Shown here one piece after another: positions 8,231 to 18,600 of a stretch of 41,291 nt of DNA. Numbering within the stretch: the stretch's first letter is position 1; each line of letters starts with the position of its first letter. This stretch comes from an uncultured beta proteobacterium (lineage in GTDB: Bacteria; Pseudomonadota; Gammaproteobacteria; Burkholderiales; Burkholderiaceae_C). The notes under the pieces were generated by a model, which saw nothing but the letters and a program-made list of their open reading frames with translations, made no database searches and had not been told where the DNA came from. The stretch is from the NCBI GenBank assembly GCA_903914615.1, contig CAIWPS010000779.1:1-41291 (forward strand), written 5' to 3'. A program made the translations under genes and the position numbers.

Positions 8231-8728
8231 GTGCCTGAAGACATGATTCAAGTCGGAAAATGCAAGGCAGCGGTCCAAGTGGGTCAATGCTCGGCGGAGG
8301 TGCTGTTTGCCGACGTGGATTTCGAATCCCTGGTGAGCTTGTACGCGGCGGAAAGCCGGAGCAGCCTATTGCCGCCGGTATCGCCGAAGATTGCCCTGTA
8401 TCGGCAGCTTGAGGCGGTTGGCGCGGCAAAGTGCTTTGGCGCGTTTTTGAACGGGTATTTGCGAGGGTTTGCGTTTGTGATTTGCGCACCGTTGCCGCAC
8501 GACGGCCGCAAATACGCCGTGTGCGAAAGTCTGTTTGTTCACGTTGAAGCGCGGCGGTTCGGCCTGGGCGAGATGCTGATGGAAGCTGCCGAAGCGTACG
8601 CGATGGATCAGGGTTGTGAGACGATCCTGTACAGTGCGCCGGTAGGTAGCCGGTTTGCTCAACTGTTGTTTCTCCACGAGGACAAGTATTCGCACGCTGG
8701 TTTCACGTTTATGCGGAGGCTGGCGTGA
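8231..8728 (+). CDS. GNAT-family acetyltransferase
   Basis: AVCESLFVHVEARRFGLGEMLMEAAEAYAMDQGCETILYSA GNAT core; start GTG 8231 or ATG 8243. Confidence 0.75.
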   Translation: MPEDMIQVGKCKAAVQVGQCSAEVLFADVDFESLVSLYAAESRSSLLPPVSPKIALYRQLEAVGAAKCFGAFLNGYLRGFAFVICAPLPHDGRKYAVCESLFVHVEARRFGLGEMLMEAAEAYAMDQGCETILYSAPVGSRFAQLLFLHEDKYSHAGFTFMRRLA

Positions 8729-9243
8729 TGGAAAGCGTGTTGACGGCACCGGTGAATTATGCGGACGCGCACATGCGGGCTATGCTGGCCGCTCAGTCGC
8801 AGCCCCTCCAGGTGTTGCCTGTTGCGCCTGACCAGGCTTTGCAAAGGATCGCCGAGCTGGAGGCGATGATGCTGCGCTGCGAGCAAGAGGAAATCCCAAC
8901 TGAGCATCTGTTCCATGCCGGCATGTACGCGCGCACGCTCACGGTTCCACCTCTCATGGTTGTTACCGGCAGCCTGACAAAGTGCCCGACGACGCTGATC
9001 GTTTCGGGAACGGGCTATCTGCTGGCTGGAGATGCATTGGTGGAGTTCGATGGCTATCGCGTCATCGCGGGAAGCGCAGGCCGCAAACAGGTGCTCGTTA
9101 CCCGTTCGGAGGTCAAGGTCACTATGATCTTTTCGACGAAGGCAAAGACTGTCGAGGAGGCCGAGGCGGAGTTCACGAATGAACACGACAGGCTCCTGAG
9201 TCGCAAACAAGATGCAAACACCGTCGTCATGACGGGAGAGTGA
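8725..9243 (+). CDS. Conserved phage protein, cupin-like
   Basis: EEIPTEHLFHAGMYARTLTVPPLMVVTGSLTKCPTTLIVSGTGYLLAGDALVEFDGYRVIAGSAGRKQVLVTRSEVKVTMIFST resembles cupin-fold proteins found near podovirus head genes. Confidence 0.5.
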   Translation: MMESVLTAPVNYADAHMRAMLAAQSQPLQVLPVAPDQALQRIAELEAMMLRCEQEEIPTEHLFHAGMYARTLTVPPLMVVTGSLTKCPTTLIVSGTGYLLAGDALVEFDGYRVIAGSAGRKQVLVTRSEVKVTMIFSTKAKTVEEAEAEFTNEHDRLLSRKQDANTVVMTGE

Positions 9244-9253
9244 GGGAGCGCAT

Positions 9254-9607
9254 ATGTCGGGAGCAGTTTCAGCGACGACAATCGCAGCGATCGCGGCGGG
9301 GGCGGCGGGGGTTGGTTCTCTGGCGTATGGGATTTATTCCGGAAACAAGCAGGCCGGCGTACAGAAGAAAGAGCTACAGAATCAGGAGCAGGCTCAGCAG
9401 GAGGCTGAAGCGACCCAGCTCAGCACAGAGCGGCAGAACGCGACGGCCGAGAATGCTGCGAATCAGAAATCGCCGGATGTGAGCCAGATACTGGCGCGCG
9501 CGGCGACGCAGGGGAACTCGGGCCTGAGTTCAACGATGCTGACAGGGCCTGGCGGCGTGAACACGGGAAACCTGAACCTGGGCAAGACTTCGCTGCTGGG
9601 GAGCTAA
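9254..9607 (+). CDS. Small putative structural/ejection-related protein
   Basis: Ala-rich TM-like N-terminus then Gln/Ala-rich tail; just upstream of the portal gene. Confidence 0.4.
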   Translation: MSGAVSATTIAAIAAGAAGVGSLAYGIYSGNKQAGVQKKELQNQEQAQQEAEATQLSTERQNATAENAANQKSPDVSQILARAATQGNSGLSSTMLTGPGGVNTGNLNLGKTSLLGS

Positions 9608-9611
9608 CGGA

Positions 9612-11303
9612 ATGCCTGAAGACTTTGCAGATATGCGGCAGAAGCTGATGGCGCGCATGGGTCAGATGAAGACGGAGCGCTCCAGTTGGTGGGGTCACTG
9701 GCAGGAGATCTCGACGTATCTGCTGCCGTGGAATGGCCGCTACTTTCGCCAGGACCGCGACAAGGGCATCCGACGCAACAATCAAATCTACGACTCGACC
9801 GGCATACGCGCTTTGCGCACGCTGGGCGCGGGCTTAATGGCCGGCGCGACGTCGCCGGCGCGGCCGTGGTTTCGGCTGGGAACGCACGACCCGGAGCTGA
9901 ACGATGCGCAGCCTGTGAAGCTGTGGCTGAGCGATGTTGCCGAACGGATGCATTCGGTCTTTCAAAAGTCGAACACGTACCGGTCGCTTCATCAGATCTA
10001 CGAAGAGATGGGCGCGTTTGGCACCGCTGCGAGCGTCGTGCTGCCCGACTTCAAGTCTGTGATTCACCACTACCCGCTGACCATCGGCGAATATGCGATT
10101 GCGTCCGACTGGCAGGGCCGGGTTGTCACGCTCTATCGCGAGCTCGAAAAGACGGTGAGCGAAACAGTTGCCGAGTTTGGTCTTGAAAATTGCTCGTCGA
10201 CGGTGCAGTCGCTTTACTCGACTGGCCAGCTGGGTGTGTGGGTGCCGATCGTTCACGCGATCGAGCCGCGCAGTGACCGCGATCCACGCATGAAAGACGC
10301 GAAGAATATGCCCTGGGCAAGCTACTACTTTGAGCTCGGCGGCGAAAGTGGCAAGGTCCTGCGCGAGAGCGGCTTCAAGCAGTTCCCAGCGGTGGTTCCC
10401 CGGTGGGCGGTTGCCGGCGGCGACATCTACGGCAATTCGCCTGGCATGGAGGCGCTGGGAGACATCAAGCAGCTGCAGCATGAGCAGCTCCGCAAGGCGC
10501 AGGCGATCGACTATCAGACGAACCCCCCGCTGCAGGCGCCGGACAGCTTGAAGAATCGCGACGTAGAGCGGCTGCCTGGCGGCATCACGTTTGTTCCGGC
10601 GAACGGCAATCAGAAGATTGAGTCCGCCTTCAATGTAGAGCTTGATCTCGGCGGGCTGCTCGCGGACATCCAGGACGTGCGGGAGCGCATCCGGCAAAGC
10701 TTCTTCTCGGATATCTTCCTCATGCTGGCCAACTCGACGAACCCGCAGATGACGGCAACGGAAGTTGCGGAGCGTCATGAAGAGAAGATGCTCATGCTCG
10801 GGCCCGTGCTCGAGCGGCTGGACAATGAGTTGCTCTATCCGCTGGTCGAGACGACGTTCACGCATATGGTCGAGATGGGCGCGATTCCTCCTCCTCCGCC
10901 GGAAATGCAGGGAATGGATCTGAACGTCGAGTTCATCTCGATGCTTGCGCAGGCGCAGCGCGCAGTGGGCACCAACAGCGTGGATCGCTTCGTGGGCAGC
11001 CTGGGCACCGTGGCGCAGATGAAGCCGGATGTGCTGGACAAGTTCAACTCGGATGCCTGGGCCGATGCGTACAGCGATATGCTGGGCGTCGATCCGAAGC
11101 TGATTGTGGCCAACGATCAGGTTGCCATGGTCCGACAGTCGCGTGCGAAGGCGCAGGCGGCGCAGGCACAGATGGCGGCTGTGCAGTCTGCGAGCGCGTC
11201 GGCAAAGAATGTCGGCCAGGCGCAGGGAGCGGCGGGGCCGGGCTCGGACATCATGAACCTCTTCAGCGGGTATCAGTCGCCTGGCGCGACGGAGGTGCAG
11301 TGA
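9612..11303 (+). CDS. Portal (head-tail connector) protein, T7/BPP-1-type
   Basis: KTERSSWWGHWQEISTYLLPWNGRYF...GTRALRTLGAGLMAGATSPARPWFRLG-like N-terminus; size and synteny. Confidence 0.88.
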   Translation: MPEDFADMRQKLMARMGQMKTERSSWWGHWQEISTYLLPWNGRYFRQDRDKGIRRNNQIYDSTGIRALRTLGAGLMAGATSPARPWFRLGTHDPELNDAQPVKLWLSDVAERMHSVFQKSNTYRSLHQIYEEMGAFGTAASVVLPDFKSVIHHYPLTIGEYAIASDWQGRVVTLYRELEKTVSETVAEFGLENCSSTVQSLYSTGQLGVWVPIVHAIEPRSDRDPRMKDAKNMPWASYYFELGGESGKVLRESGFKQFPAVVPRWAVAGGDIYGNSPGMEALGDIKQLQHEQLRKAQAIDYQTNPPLQAPDSLKNRDVERLPGGITFVPANGNQKIESAFNVELDLGGLLADIQDVRERIRQSFFSDIFLMLANSTNPQMTATEVAERHEEKMLMLGPVLERLDNELLYPLVETTFTHMVEMGAIPPPPPEMQGMDLNVEFISMLAQAQRAVGTNSVDRFVGSLGTVAQMKPDVLDKFNSDAWADAYSDMLGVDPKLIVANDQVAMVRQSRAKAQAAQAQMAAVQSASASAKNVGQAQGAAGPGSDIMNLFSGYQSPGATEVQ

Positions 11304-11575
11304 TGGTTTCGGTATCGCCCGTGTTGACGCAGGCCGAAGTTGAGACCGAGCAGATCATTGCGCTCGATCAGCCGGAGTTCTTTCCCATTGTGGTGGCGCG
11401 GGTTCGCTTTGCTCAGGGCAGCGCTGCCACGTATACGCGCTTTCGGCTGTCGCCGGCAGAGCGCCGGCTGATTGCCGAGGGCGGCGACATTCTTCTTTCA
11501 CAACCCCACATCGGCGCACTGATGCCGATCGGGATACAGATCGCGCTGCCAGATGCGTATCCGGTCGCGGAATAG
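11300..11575 (+). CDS. Hypothetical protein
   Basis: 91-aa ORF overlapping the portal stop; start GTG 11300 or ATG 11303. Confidence 0.5.
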   Translation: MMVSVSPVLTQAEVETEQIIALDQPEFFPIVVARVRFAQGSAATYTRFRLSPAERRLIAEGGDILLSQPHIGALMPIGIQIALPDAYPVAE

Positions 11576-11584
11576 GGAGGGTCA

Positions 11585-11923
11585 ATGGCAACGCTGATCA
11601 ACATGGAGAACACAGCGGAAGAGGCGAAACAACAGGTCGATCCGAGCATGGTCAAGGGACCGAAGTATCCCTGGGGCTTGACGATCTCGCTCGACGATGA
11701 CTCGCTGAAGAAGCTGGGAATCGACACGCTGCCGGAAGTGGGCACGGCGGTGATGGTCGTGGCGAAGGCGACCGTGGCTTCGGTAAGCGCGCGTCAGTCT
11801 GAAGGCGGGGAGAACTACCGTTGCCTCGATCTGCAGCTCACAGATATGCAGGTGAGCGGCACGCAGAAGGATAGGATGGGCCGCGCTACGGAAGCGCTGT
11901 ACGGCAAAGCTAACGCTAGCTAA
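11585..11923 (+). CDS. Putative capsid staple protein
   Basis: MATLINMENTAEEAKQQ...KYPWGLTISLDDDSLKKLGIDTLPEVGTAVMVVAKATVASVSARQSEGGENYRCLDLQLTDM matches the family pattern; between portal and Bbp19-like genes. Confidence 0.6.
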   Translation: MATLINMENTAEEAKQQVDPSMVKGPKYPWGLTISLDDDSLKKLGIDTLPEVGTAVMVVAKATVASVSARQSEGGENYRCLDLQLTDMQVSGTQKDRMGRATEALYGKANAS

Positions 11924-11943
11924 TCTCGAGCGCTCACGCATCG

Positions 11944-11975
11944 TACCCGTAACTTTTTCTCTGCAACGCACAATC
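11944..11975 (+). promoter_or_regulatory. Promoter-like bipartite element, copy B
   Basis: TACCCGTAACTTTTT...GCACAAT; same spacing as copies A and C. Confidence 0.5.
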
Positions 11976-11980
11976 ATCCG

Positions 11981-12319
11981 GTGAGCAACTACGATCCCAC
12001 GGACCTCCGAGGACAGCAGGATGGAAAGCGTGAAGCGGATGCGCGGAAACGCATGGACCGCGACGCTGAGATTGCGGACCTGAAGTGGTTGATGAGTTCC
12101 AAGCGTGGCCGCCGCGTGATGTGGCGGCTGCTCGAGCTTTCCGGGCCATTCCGGCTTTCGTTCACGACGAACGCCATGCAGATGGCCTTCAACGAAGGCA
12201 ACCGCAACCTGGGCAACCAGTTGTTCAGCGAAGTGATGACGTTATGCCCGGAGCTATATCCGGTGATGGTGAAGGAGCAACAGGATGAACGAGACGGCAA
12301 CGGCAAACAATCCAACTGA
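11981..12319 (+). CDS. Bbp19-like protein
   Basis: DLKWLMSSKRGRRVMWRLLELSGPFRLSFTTNAMQMAFNEGNRNLGNQLFSEVMTLCPELYPVM; position upstream of scaffold/MCP. Confidence 0.65.
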   Translation: MSNYDPTDLRGQQDGKREADARKRMDRDAEIADLKWLMSSKRGRRVMWRLLELSGPFRLSFTTNAMQMAFNEGNRNLGNQLFSEVMTLCPELYPVMVKEQQDERDGNGKQSN

Positions 12320-12971
12320 AGCCAATGCCTCAGCAGCAGCGTCGACAAGCGCTGCTGCAACGGAGGCGTCCACGACGCTGCTGGCAACGGCCGGCAACGG
12401 GACGGACGACACCCAGCAGACGCAGACTACGCAGACTCAGACGCCGCCAGCGGCTGAGGAGAATGCGGACGGCACTTCGAAAGCGGAAGAAACCACAACC
12501 ACCGGCGCGCCCGAGAAGTATGAGTTCACAGCGCCCGAGGGTACGGCATACGACCCCGCGATTCTGGATGCTTTCGCAGGAGCGGCCAAAGAGGCCAATC
12601 TGACGCAGAATGCGGCGCAGAAGCTGATCGAGAAGATGGCGCCAACGCTTGCCGCGCGCCAGGCCGATCAGGTGAAAGCAGCCCATAACGAGTGGCTGGA
12701 AACATCGAAGGCGGATAAGGAATTCGGCGGCGAGAAGCTGCCTGAAAACCTTGGCGTGGCCCGCAAGGCGCTCGATGCGTTCGCTACTCCGGAGCTGTGC
12801 AAACTGCTGGACGAAACCGGCCTGGGGAATCATCCGGAAGTGATCCGGATGTTTTTCAGAGCTGGCAAGGCGATCAGCGAGGACAAGTTTGTGGGAGGCA
12901 ACCAGGCCGGGGGCGGCAAGGCGAATCCTGCGAATGTTCTCTACGACAAAACCCCCGCAGGGAAAGGATAG
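12285..12971 (+). CDS. Putative head scaffolding protein
   Basis: Low-complexity Thr/Ala/Gln N-terminus, helical C-terminal half; directly upstream of MCP. Confidence 0.65.
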   Translation: MNETATANNPTEANASAAASTSAAATEASTTLLATAGNGTDDTQQTQTTQTQTPPAAEENADGTSKAEETTTTGAPEKYEFTAPEGTAYDPAILDAFAGAAKEANLTQNAAQKLIEKMAPTLAARQADQVKAAHNEWLETSKADKEFGGEKLPENLGVARKALDAFATPELCKLLDETGLGNHPEVIRMFFRAGKAISEDKFVGGNQAGGGKANPANVLYDKTPAGKG

Positions 12972-12977
12972 TGGAAG

Positions 12978-14018
12978 ATGCCGAATCTTATTGACATTGC
13001 AAAGTCGTTCGATCCGCAGGGCAAGGTCGCCGTGGTGGCCGAGCTGCTCAACCAGTCGAACGAAATCATCCAGTACATGAACTTCATCGAAGGCAACCTG
13101 CCGACGGGCCACAAGGGCGTCGTTCGTGCCGGTCTGCCCAGCGTGACGTTGCGCCGGTTCTACAAAGGTGTTACGCCGTCCAAGTCTGGCCGCGACACGA
13201 TCGAGGATGTCTGCGCGATGCTCGAAGGCCGCAACGAGATCGACAAGGATCTTGCTGACCTGAATGGCAACGCTTCCGCGTTTCGCATGTCGGAAGGCCT
13301 GTCCTTCATGGAATCCATGAACCAGAGCTTCTCGCAGCAGGTGATTTACGGTGATACGTCCGCGAACAAGGACGGGATTCTGGGCCTGGCGCCGCGCTAC
13401 AACGCGATCGCCGGCGCCACCAATGCGCAGAACATCATCAACGCCGGCGGCTTCGGCAGCGACAACACTTCGGTGTGGCTGGTCGTCTGGGGCGAGAACA
13501 CCGTCACGGGCATCTACCCGAAAGGTTCGAAGGCTGGCCTCACGCAGGAAGACCTGGGCGTGATCGATGCGTTCGATGGTTCGCAGAATCGCTTCCGCGC
13601 GTATGCCGAGCTCTACCAGTGGAAGTTTGGCCTGCATGTGAAGGACTGGCGCTATGCGGTGCGGATCGCCAACGTCGACGTAAGCGACCTGGTGAGCCAG
13701 ACCGCTACCCAGGCGAACACGGCGGCGACCTGGCTGCCGATCCTGATGATGAGAGCCTTCTCGCGCATTCCGTCGATGGGCATGGGAACGGCGACGTTCC
13801 TGGCCAACCGCACGGTGAAGGAGATGCTGTCGGTCGCGGCCGTTCAGAAGACGATCTACGGTCTCAAGATGGAGGAGGCCGGCAACCAGTTTGGGACGGT
13901 GACGGCTGGCAGCGTGGCGGGACAGGGTAACGGTATTCGCGGCGGCCAGCTCAAGTTCTTTGGCGTACCGGTGCTTACCGTCGACCAGATCCTGCTCAGC
14001 GAAGCCGTCGTCTCGTAA
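12978..14018 (+). CDS. Major capsid protein (BPP-1-like)
   Basis: Size, position after scaffold, sequence LIDIAKSFDPQGKVAVVAELLNQSNEIIQYMNFIEGN...VIYGDTSANKDGILGLAPRYNAIAG. Confidence 0.85.
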   Translation: MPNLIDIAKSFDPQGKVAVVAELLNQSNEIIQYMNFIEGNLPTGHKGVVRAGLPSVTLRRFYKGVTPSKSGRDTIEDVCAMLEGRNEIDKDLADLNGNASAFRMSEGLSFMESMNQSFSQQVIYGDTSANKDGILGLAPRYNAIAGATNAQNIINAGGFGSDNTSVWLVVWGENTVTGIYPKGSKAGLTQEDLGVIDAFDGSQNRFRAYAELYQWKFGLHVKDWRYAVRIANVDVSDLVSQTATQANTAATWLPILMMRAFSRIPSMGMGTATFLANRTVKEMLSVAAVQKTIYGLKMEEAGNQFGTVTAGSVAGQGNGIRGGQLKFFGVPVLTVDQILLSEAVVS

Positions 14019-14046
14019 TCGGTGGCGTGATTGGCATCGGGTTCGA

Positions 14047-14076
14047 ATCGCGCTGTTGTCTCATCAGCAGCGCGAT
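14047..14076 (+). other. Strong intergenic stem-loop downstream of MCP
   Basis: atcgcgctgttg-tctcat-cagcagcgcgat: 12-bp stem with one G.U and a 6-nt loop; no T-run. Confidence 0.75.
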
Positions 14077-14117
14077 CCAAGGGTTATCGATTCACAACCA
14101 ATAGAATGGAGAGTTCG

Positions 14118-14558
14118 ATGGGAATGCTTGATTCGGCACTTGTATTTTCAGAAGGGCAGGCGGTGACCGCAACGGGCGACACTGCGAGTACGAACGTGTA
14201 CCAGTCTGCGAATGCCAACCTCGGCGACGAAGGCTTGACCGGCGAGAACCTGTGGTTGCAGGCGTTCTGCAGCACCACGGCGACGTCTGGCGGCTCGGCA
14301 ACGGTTCAGGCCGTGCTGCAGGACTCCGCTGACGGCGTGACGTATGCGGACGTTGTGGCGGGTCCCGCGGTCGCGGTAGCGAACGTTGTGGCCGGGAAGG
14401 CGCTGCTGCAGGTGCAGCCGCCTCCAGGGACACGTCAGTACCAACGTGTCGTCTGGCGCATCGGAACGGCCGCGCTCACGGCGGGCAAGTTCGATGCGTA
14501 CATTACCAACACCCTGCAGCGCAACATCGCACAGCCTTCCGGCTTCACTGTGTCGTAG
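14118..14558 (+). CDS. Bbp16-like capsid cement/stabilisation protein
   Basis: MGMLDSALVFSEGQAVTATGDTASTNVYQSANANLGDEG...; start taken at ATG 14118 after gagag. Confidence 0.7.
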   Translation: MGMLDSALVFSEGQAVTATGDTASTNVYQSANANLGDEGLTGENLWLQAFCSTTATSGGSATVQAVLQDSADGVTYADVVAGPAVAVANVVAGKALLQVQPPPGTRQYQRVVWRIGTAALTAGKFDAYITNTLQRNIAQPSGFTVS

Positions 14559-14585
14559 CTGGACTGATTTGACGGACTGAGAGAC

Positions 14586-14615
14586 GGCCGCGGCCAAACC
14601 GGGCGGCGGCCTTTT
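14586..14615 (+). terminator. Rho-independent terminator candidate
   Basis: GGCCGC...GCGGCC stem followed by TTTT. Confidence 0.55.
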
Positions 14616-14658
14616 CTGGGTGTATGTAGAGCGTGAACGTAAGGACTGGGTGAGTCGG

Positions 14659-14871
14659 ATGGAAGTGAAAGCGATTCGGACGTGTTTTGTCGGCAGCTAT
14701 CGCGAGACTGGCGAGCAATTCGACTACGACGGGCCTATGAATACCAACTTGCAGCCTCTGAGTGGCAAGTGGCCCAGCAAAGCAGTGCAGGCTGCGCAGG
14801 CGCTTCAGGCCGCGCAGTCGAAAGCGCCGCAGACGGGGTTATCTGAGCCAGCGGAACCCGTGAACAGGTAA
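14659..14871 (+). CDS. Hypothetical protein
   Basis: From ATG 14659: MEVKAIRTCFVGSYRETGEQFDYDGPMNTNLQPLSGKW... Confidence 0.5.
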   Translation: MEVKAIRTCFVGSYRETGEQFDYDGPMNTNLQPLSGKWPSKAVQAAQALQAAQSKAPQTGLSEPAEPVNR

Positions 14872-14889
14872 GCGCCGGAAACGCTATCC

Positions 14890-14924
14890 ACGGGGCTGAG
14901 GATTGCCGCCCTTGGCCCCGTTTT
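14890..14924 (+). terminator. Rho-independent terminator candidate
   Basis: ACGGGGC...GCCCCGT followed by TTTT. Confidence 0.55.
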
Positions 14925-14946
14925 ACTGCAACGAGCGAGGAGCGAG

Positions 14947-15651
14947 ATGAGCAGCGAGGTTACGATCTGCAACATGGCCCTGGGGCACTTGGGCGATACG
15001 GCGACGATCGCGAGCATCAGCCCCCCGGATGCGTCGGTCCAGGCGCAGCTCTGCGCGAAGTTTTATCCTGCTGCGCGCAATGCACTGCTCGAAATGTACG
15101 CGTGGGGGTTCGCGACGCGGCGTGCGGTTCTTGCGCTTCTCGATCTGCCCGATATAGCGGGAGAATGCCAGAGCTGGCGTTTTGCGTATGCGTTGCCGGC
15201 GGGGATGCTCAATGCGCTGGCTGTGCAGCCGAAGGATGCCCCGAGCGACTATGAGGCGTGGTTTGGGCCGGTCGACAGGGATCACTTTCCGCCATATCCG
15301 CAAGGTTATCTTCCAGTACCGGGCGCGCCCCTTATCGTTCCCCAGCCGTTTGAACTTGAAACCAGCGCCGATGGCACCGAAGTGTTGCTGACCAATGTGC
15401 CGTGCGCACTCTTGCGCTATACGGTGCTGGTCACAGACGCAACCAAATTCAGTGCGCTGTTCAAACTCGCCCTGAGCTGGCTGCTGGCGTCGATGCTGGC
15501 TGGCCCGATCCTCAAGGGAGATGCGGGCATGCAGGCCGGGGAGCAGTGTCTGGCGATGTTCAACACGTTTGAGGCGAAGGCAGAAGCAAGCGATGCCAAC
15601 CAGCGCAAGACGAACGTTCAGCCGGCAGTGAGCTGGATACGGGGACGCTGA
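14947..15651 (+). CDS. Tail tubular protein A-like (gp11-type adaptor)
   Basis: SSEVTICNMALGHLGDTATIASISPPDASVQAQLCAKFYPAARNALLEMYAWGFATRRAVLA typical N-terminus; synteny. Confidence 0.75.
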   Translation: MSSEVTICNMALGHLGDTATIASISPPDASVQAQLCAKFYPAARNALLEMYAWGFATRRAVLALLDLPDIAGECQSWRFAYALPAGMLNALAVQPKDAPSDYEAWFGPVDRDHFPPYPQGYLPVPGAPLIVPQPFELETSADGTEVLLTNVPCALLRYTVLVTDATKFSALFKLALSWLLASMLAGPILKGDAGMQAGEQCLAMFNTFEAKAEASDANQRKTNVQPAVSWIRGR

Positions 15652-18600
15652 TGCCGAAAATGCGAAATTACTTCCGCTCGTTTGCCGGCGGAGAGATCAG
15701 TCCGGAGATGTTCGGGCGTATCGACGACGCGAAGTTTCAGACGGGCGCGGCGACGGTGCGCAACTTCATCACTACGCCTACGGGCGCGGCGAAGAACCGG
15801 CCCGGTTTCGCGTATGTGAGCGCGACCAAGGGCAATGGCGTGGCGCGGCTGATCCCGTTCACATACTCGGCCGAGCAGACCATGGTGGTCGAGCTGGGCA
15901 ACCAGTATGCACGCTTTCATACGATGGGCGAGACGCTGCTCTTCGACAGCGCAGACGCTGTGCCGTGGCGGGCGCCGTCGCCTGCGCTGACCTATACGCT
16001 GACCACGCCCGCGGTGTTTACCTGGACAGCTCACGGGCTGACCACCGGGCAGGCGATCCGGTTTTACGCGCCGAACAACTCTTCGGGCCTGCCGATCCCG
16101 ACAGGCTTGCAGCTCGCATACACCTACACCGTCAATGTGCTGGACGCGAACACCTTCCAGATCCTGGATGGAGGAAATGCGGTGGCTCTAGGCGGCGGCA
16201 GCGGCGGCGGCTCCTTCACACCGTACACTGGAACGGGCACCGCGAACGTGAGCGCGACGGCGTATGCCAGCAGCCTTGATATCGAGTATTCGAATATCCT
16301 GGGCGGCCTGGCCAATGTCGCAGTCGGACCGGGCGTGGCGACCCTGAATGCGACGATCGCCGCAAGCGTGGTTAAGACGGGCGGCGGATTCTGCAGCATC
16401 GCCTTTCAGTACTCGACGAACGGCACGACCTGGATAACGTTCCGCACGGCTACGGCAAGCCTCACGACCGCAGTGTCGGTGTCTATCCCGATCACGAACC
16501 TCGACACGCTGCAGCTGCGCGTGATGGCCTCGTGCTTCACCGGAGGCGCAGGCGAGGGTGCGGAGGGAGTAGCTGGCGGCGGCCCTGGATCGGGCGCGAC
16601 CGCCAGTGGGGCTGCGTCGATCTCCGCGTGGAGCATCGATGTGCCGACTGGAGGCAGCTCGGGGACATTCGCGCCGATCGAGGCCTACCTCTACTATTCC
16701 GCCGGCGCTGTCGCCTCCTACGGCGGCAACTACTACGCGGCCGTGGTGAGTGACACCGGCGGCATCACGACTCCCGGCACAGATGCGGGCGCGATCTGGC
16801 GTCTGCTGCCTTCGAACCTGGCTTACGAAATTGCGACGCCCTACGCGGCGGCGGACCTGTTTGCGATCCACTACACGCAGAGCTCCGATGTGATGACGCT
16901 CGTGCACCCAAACTATGCCCCGATGGAGCTGAGTCGCGAGTCGGCCACGCAATGGTCTCTGACGCCGATCGTCTTTGGGCCGCCGCTCAATACCCCTGAA
17001 GGCGTCGCCGTGGCCGCAACGCCAGGCTACAAAGCGACGATTGCGAGCATCACCCTGGCGAGTCCGGCTGTGTTCACGACTGTGTCGAATCACACGCTGT
17101 CGGAAGGCGACGGTGTCTACATCGAGAACCTGACGGCGACCATCGGCGGTACGCCGACGCCTCTGGACGGCTTTTACATGGTCGAGAAAATACCTGTCGA
17201 CGGAAGCGGCAACCTGATCCCGAATCAGCTGATCCTGATGGATTACAGCGGCAACACGCTGAGCGCCTCGGGGTTTAGCGCTTACAGCTCGGGCGCGACG
17301 ATCCAGTACGGAACGCAGATCTTCAACATCACCAATCCCTATGCGGTGCAGGCCATTGCTTCGGACGGCGTGACGACGAGCGCGCTCTCTGCCTCCGCGT
17401 CAGTGCTGAATAACCTGGATGTGACGGGCAGCTATAACACGGTGAGCTGGTCGGCGGTGAACGGCGCGCAGAGCTACAACGTGTACAAGCAGTTCAATGG
17501 GCTGTGGGGCTACATCGGCAACACGACCGCGCTGAGCTTTGTAGACAATAACATCGCCGTGGATATGAGCATCACTCCGGGCTACCCGGACTCGGTGTTT
17601 TCAGGCTCGGGCAACTATCCGGCGGCCGTCTGCTACTTCCAGCAACGGCGATGCTTTGCCGGGACGTCGAACGCGCCGCAGAACGCGTGGATGTCGAACA
17701 GCGGGACGGAGAGCATGTTCAGCTACTCGCTGCCTTCGCTATCAACGGATCGCATTGCCTTCCGTGTGGCAGCGCTGCAGGCCGATGCAATCCAGCACCT
17801 GGTGCCGATGGTTTCGCTGATCCTGCTGACGAGCGAAACGGAGTTTGCGCTGGGGCAGCCAGGCACCTATGAGACGATCACGCCATCTTCGCTTTCGGTA
17901 AACGCGCAGAGCTACATCGGCGCGTCTTCGGTGCAGCCGACGGTCATCAACACGACTATGGTCTACGCGGCCTCGCGCGGAGGCCACGTGCGCGAGCTGG
18001 GATATGCCTGGACGGTGAACGGGTACCAGACGGGCGACCTCTCGCTGCGGGCGTCGCATCTGTTCGACAACCTCACGATCGTCGACCAGGCCTACTCGAA
18101 GTCGCCTCTGCCGATCGTCTGGTTTGTCAGCTCGAACGGTCAGCTGCTGGGTCTGACTTACATTCCGGAAGAGCAGATCGGCGCGTGGCATCACCACGAC
18201 ACGCAGGGTACCTTTGAGTCGATCACCTGCGTTCACGAAGGCAACGAAGATGTGCTGTACGCGGTCATCAACCGGACGATCGGCGGATCGACGGTGCGCT
18301 ATGTGGAGCGTCTGGCGACCAGGCTCTTCGATACGCTCGCGGACGCGTTCTTTGTCGACGCCGGCGCAAGCTTCAGTAATGAGACGCCGGTGACGGAGAT
18401 CGGCGGGCTGACCTGGCTGGAGGGGCAGACCGTTTCAGTACTGGCCGACGGCGGCGTGCAGTCCCAAAAGGTTGTCACCGGGGGATCGATCACCCTCGAT
18501 GCCCCTGCCAGCGTGGTGCAGGTGGGTCTTCCGTACGTGAGCCAGCTCGAGACGCTCCCGGCGGTGCTGCAGCTGGACGGCTATGGCCAGGGCCGCGTGA

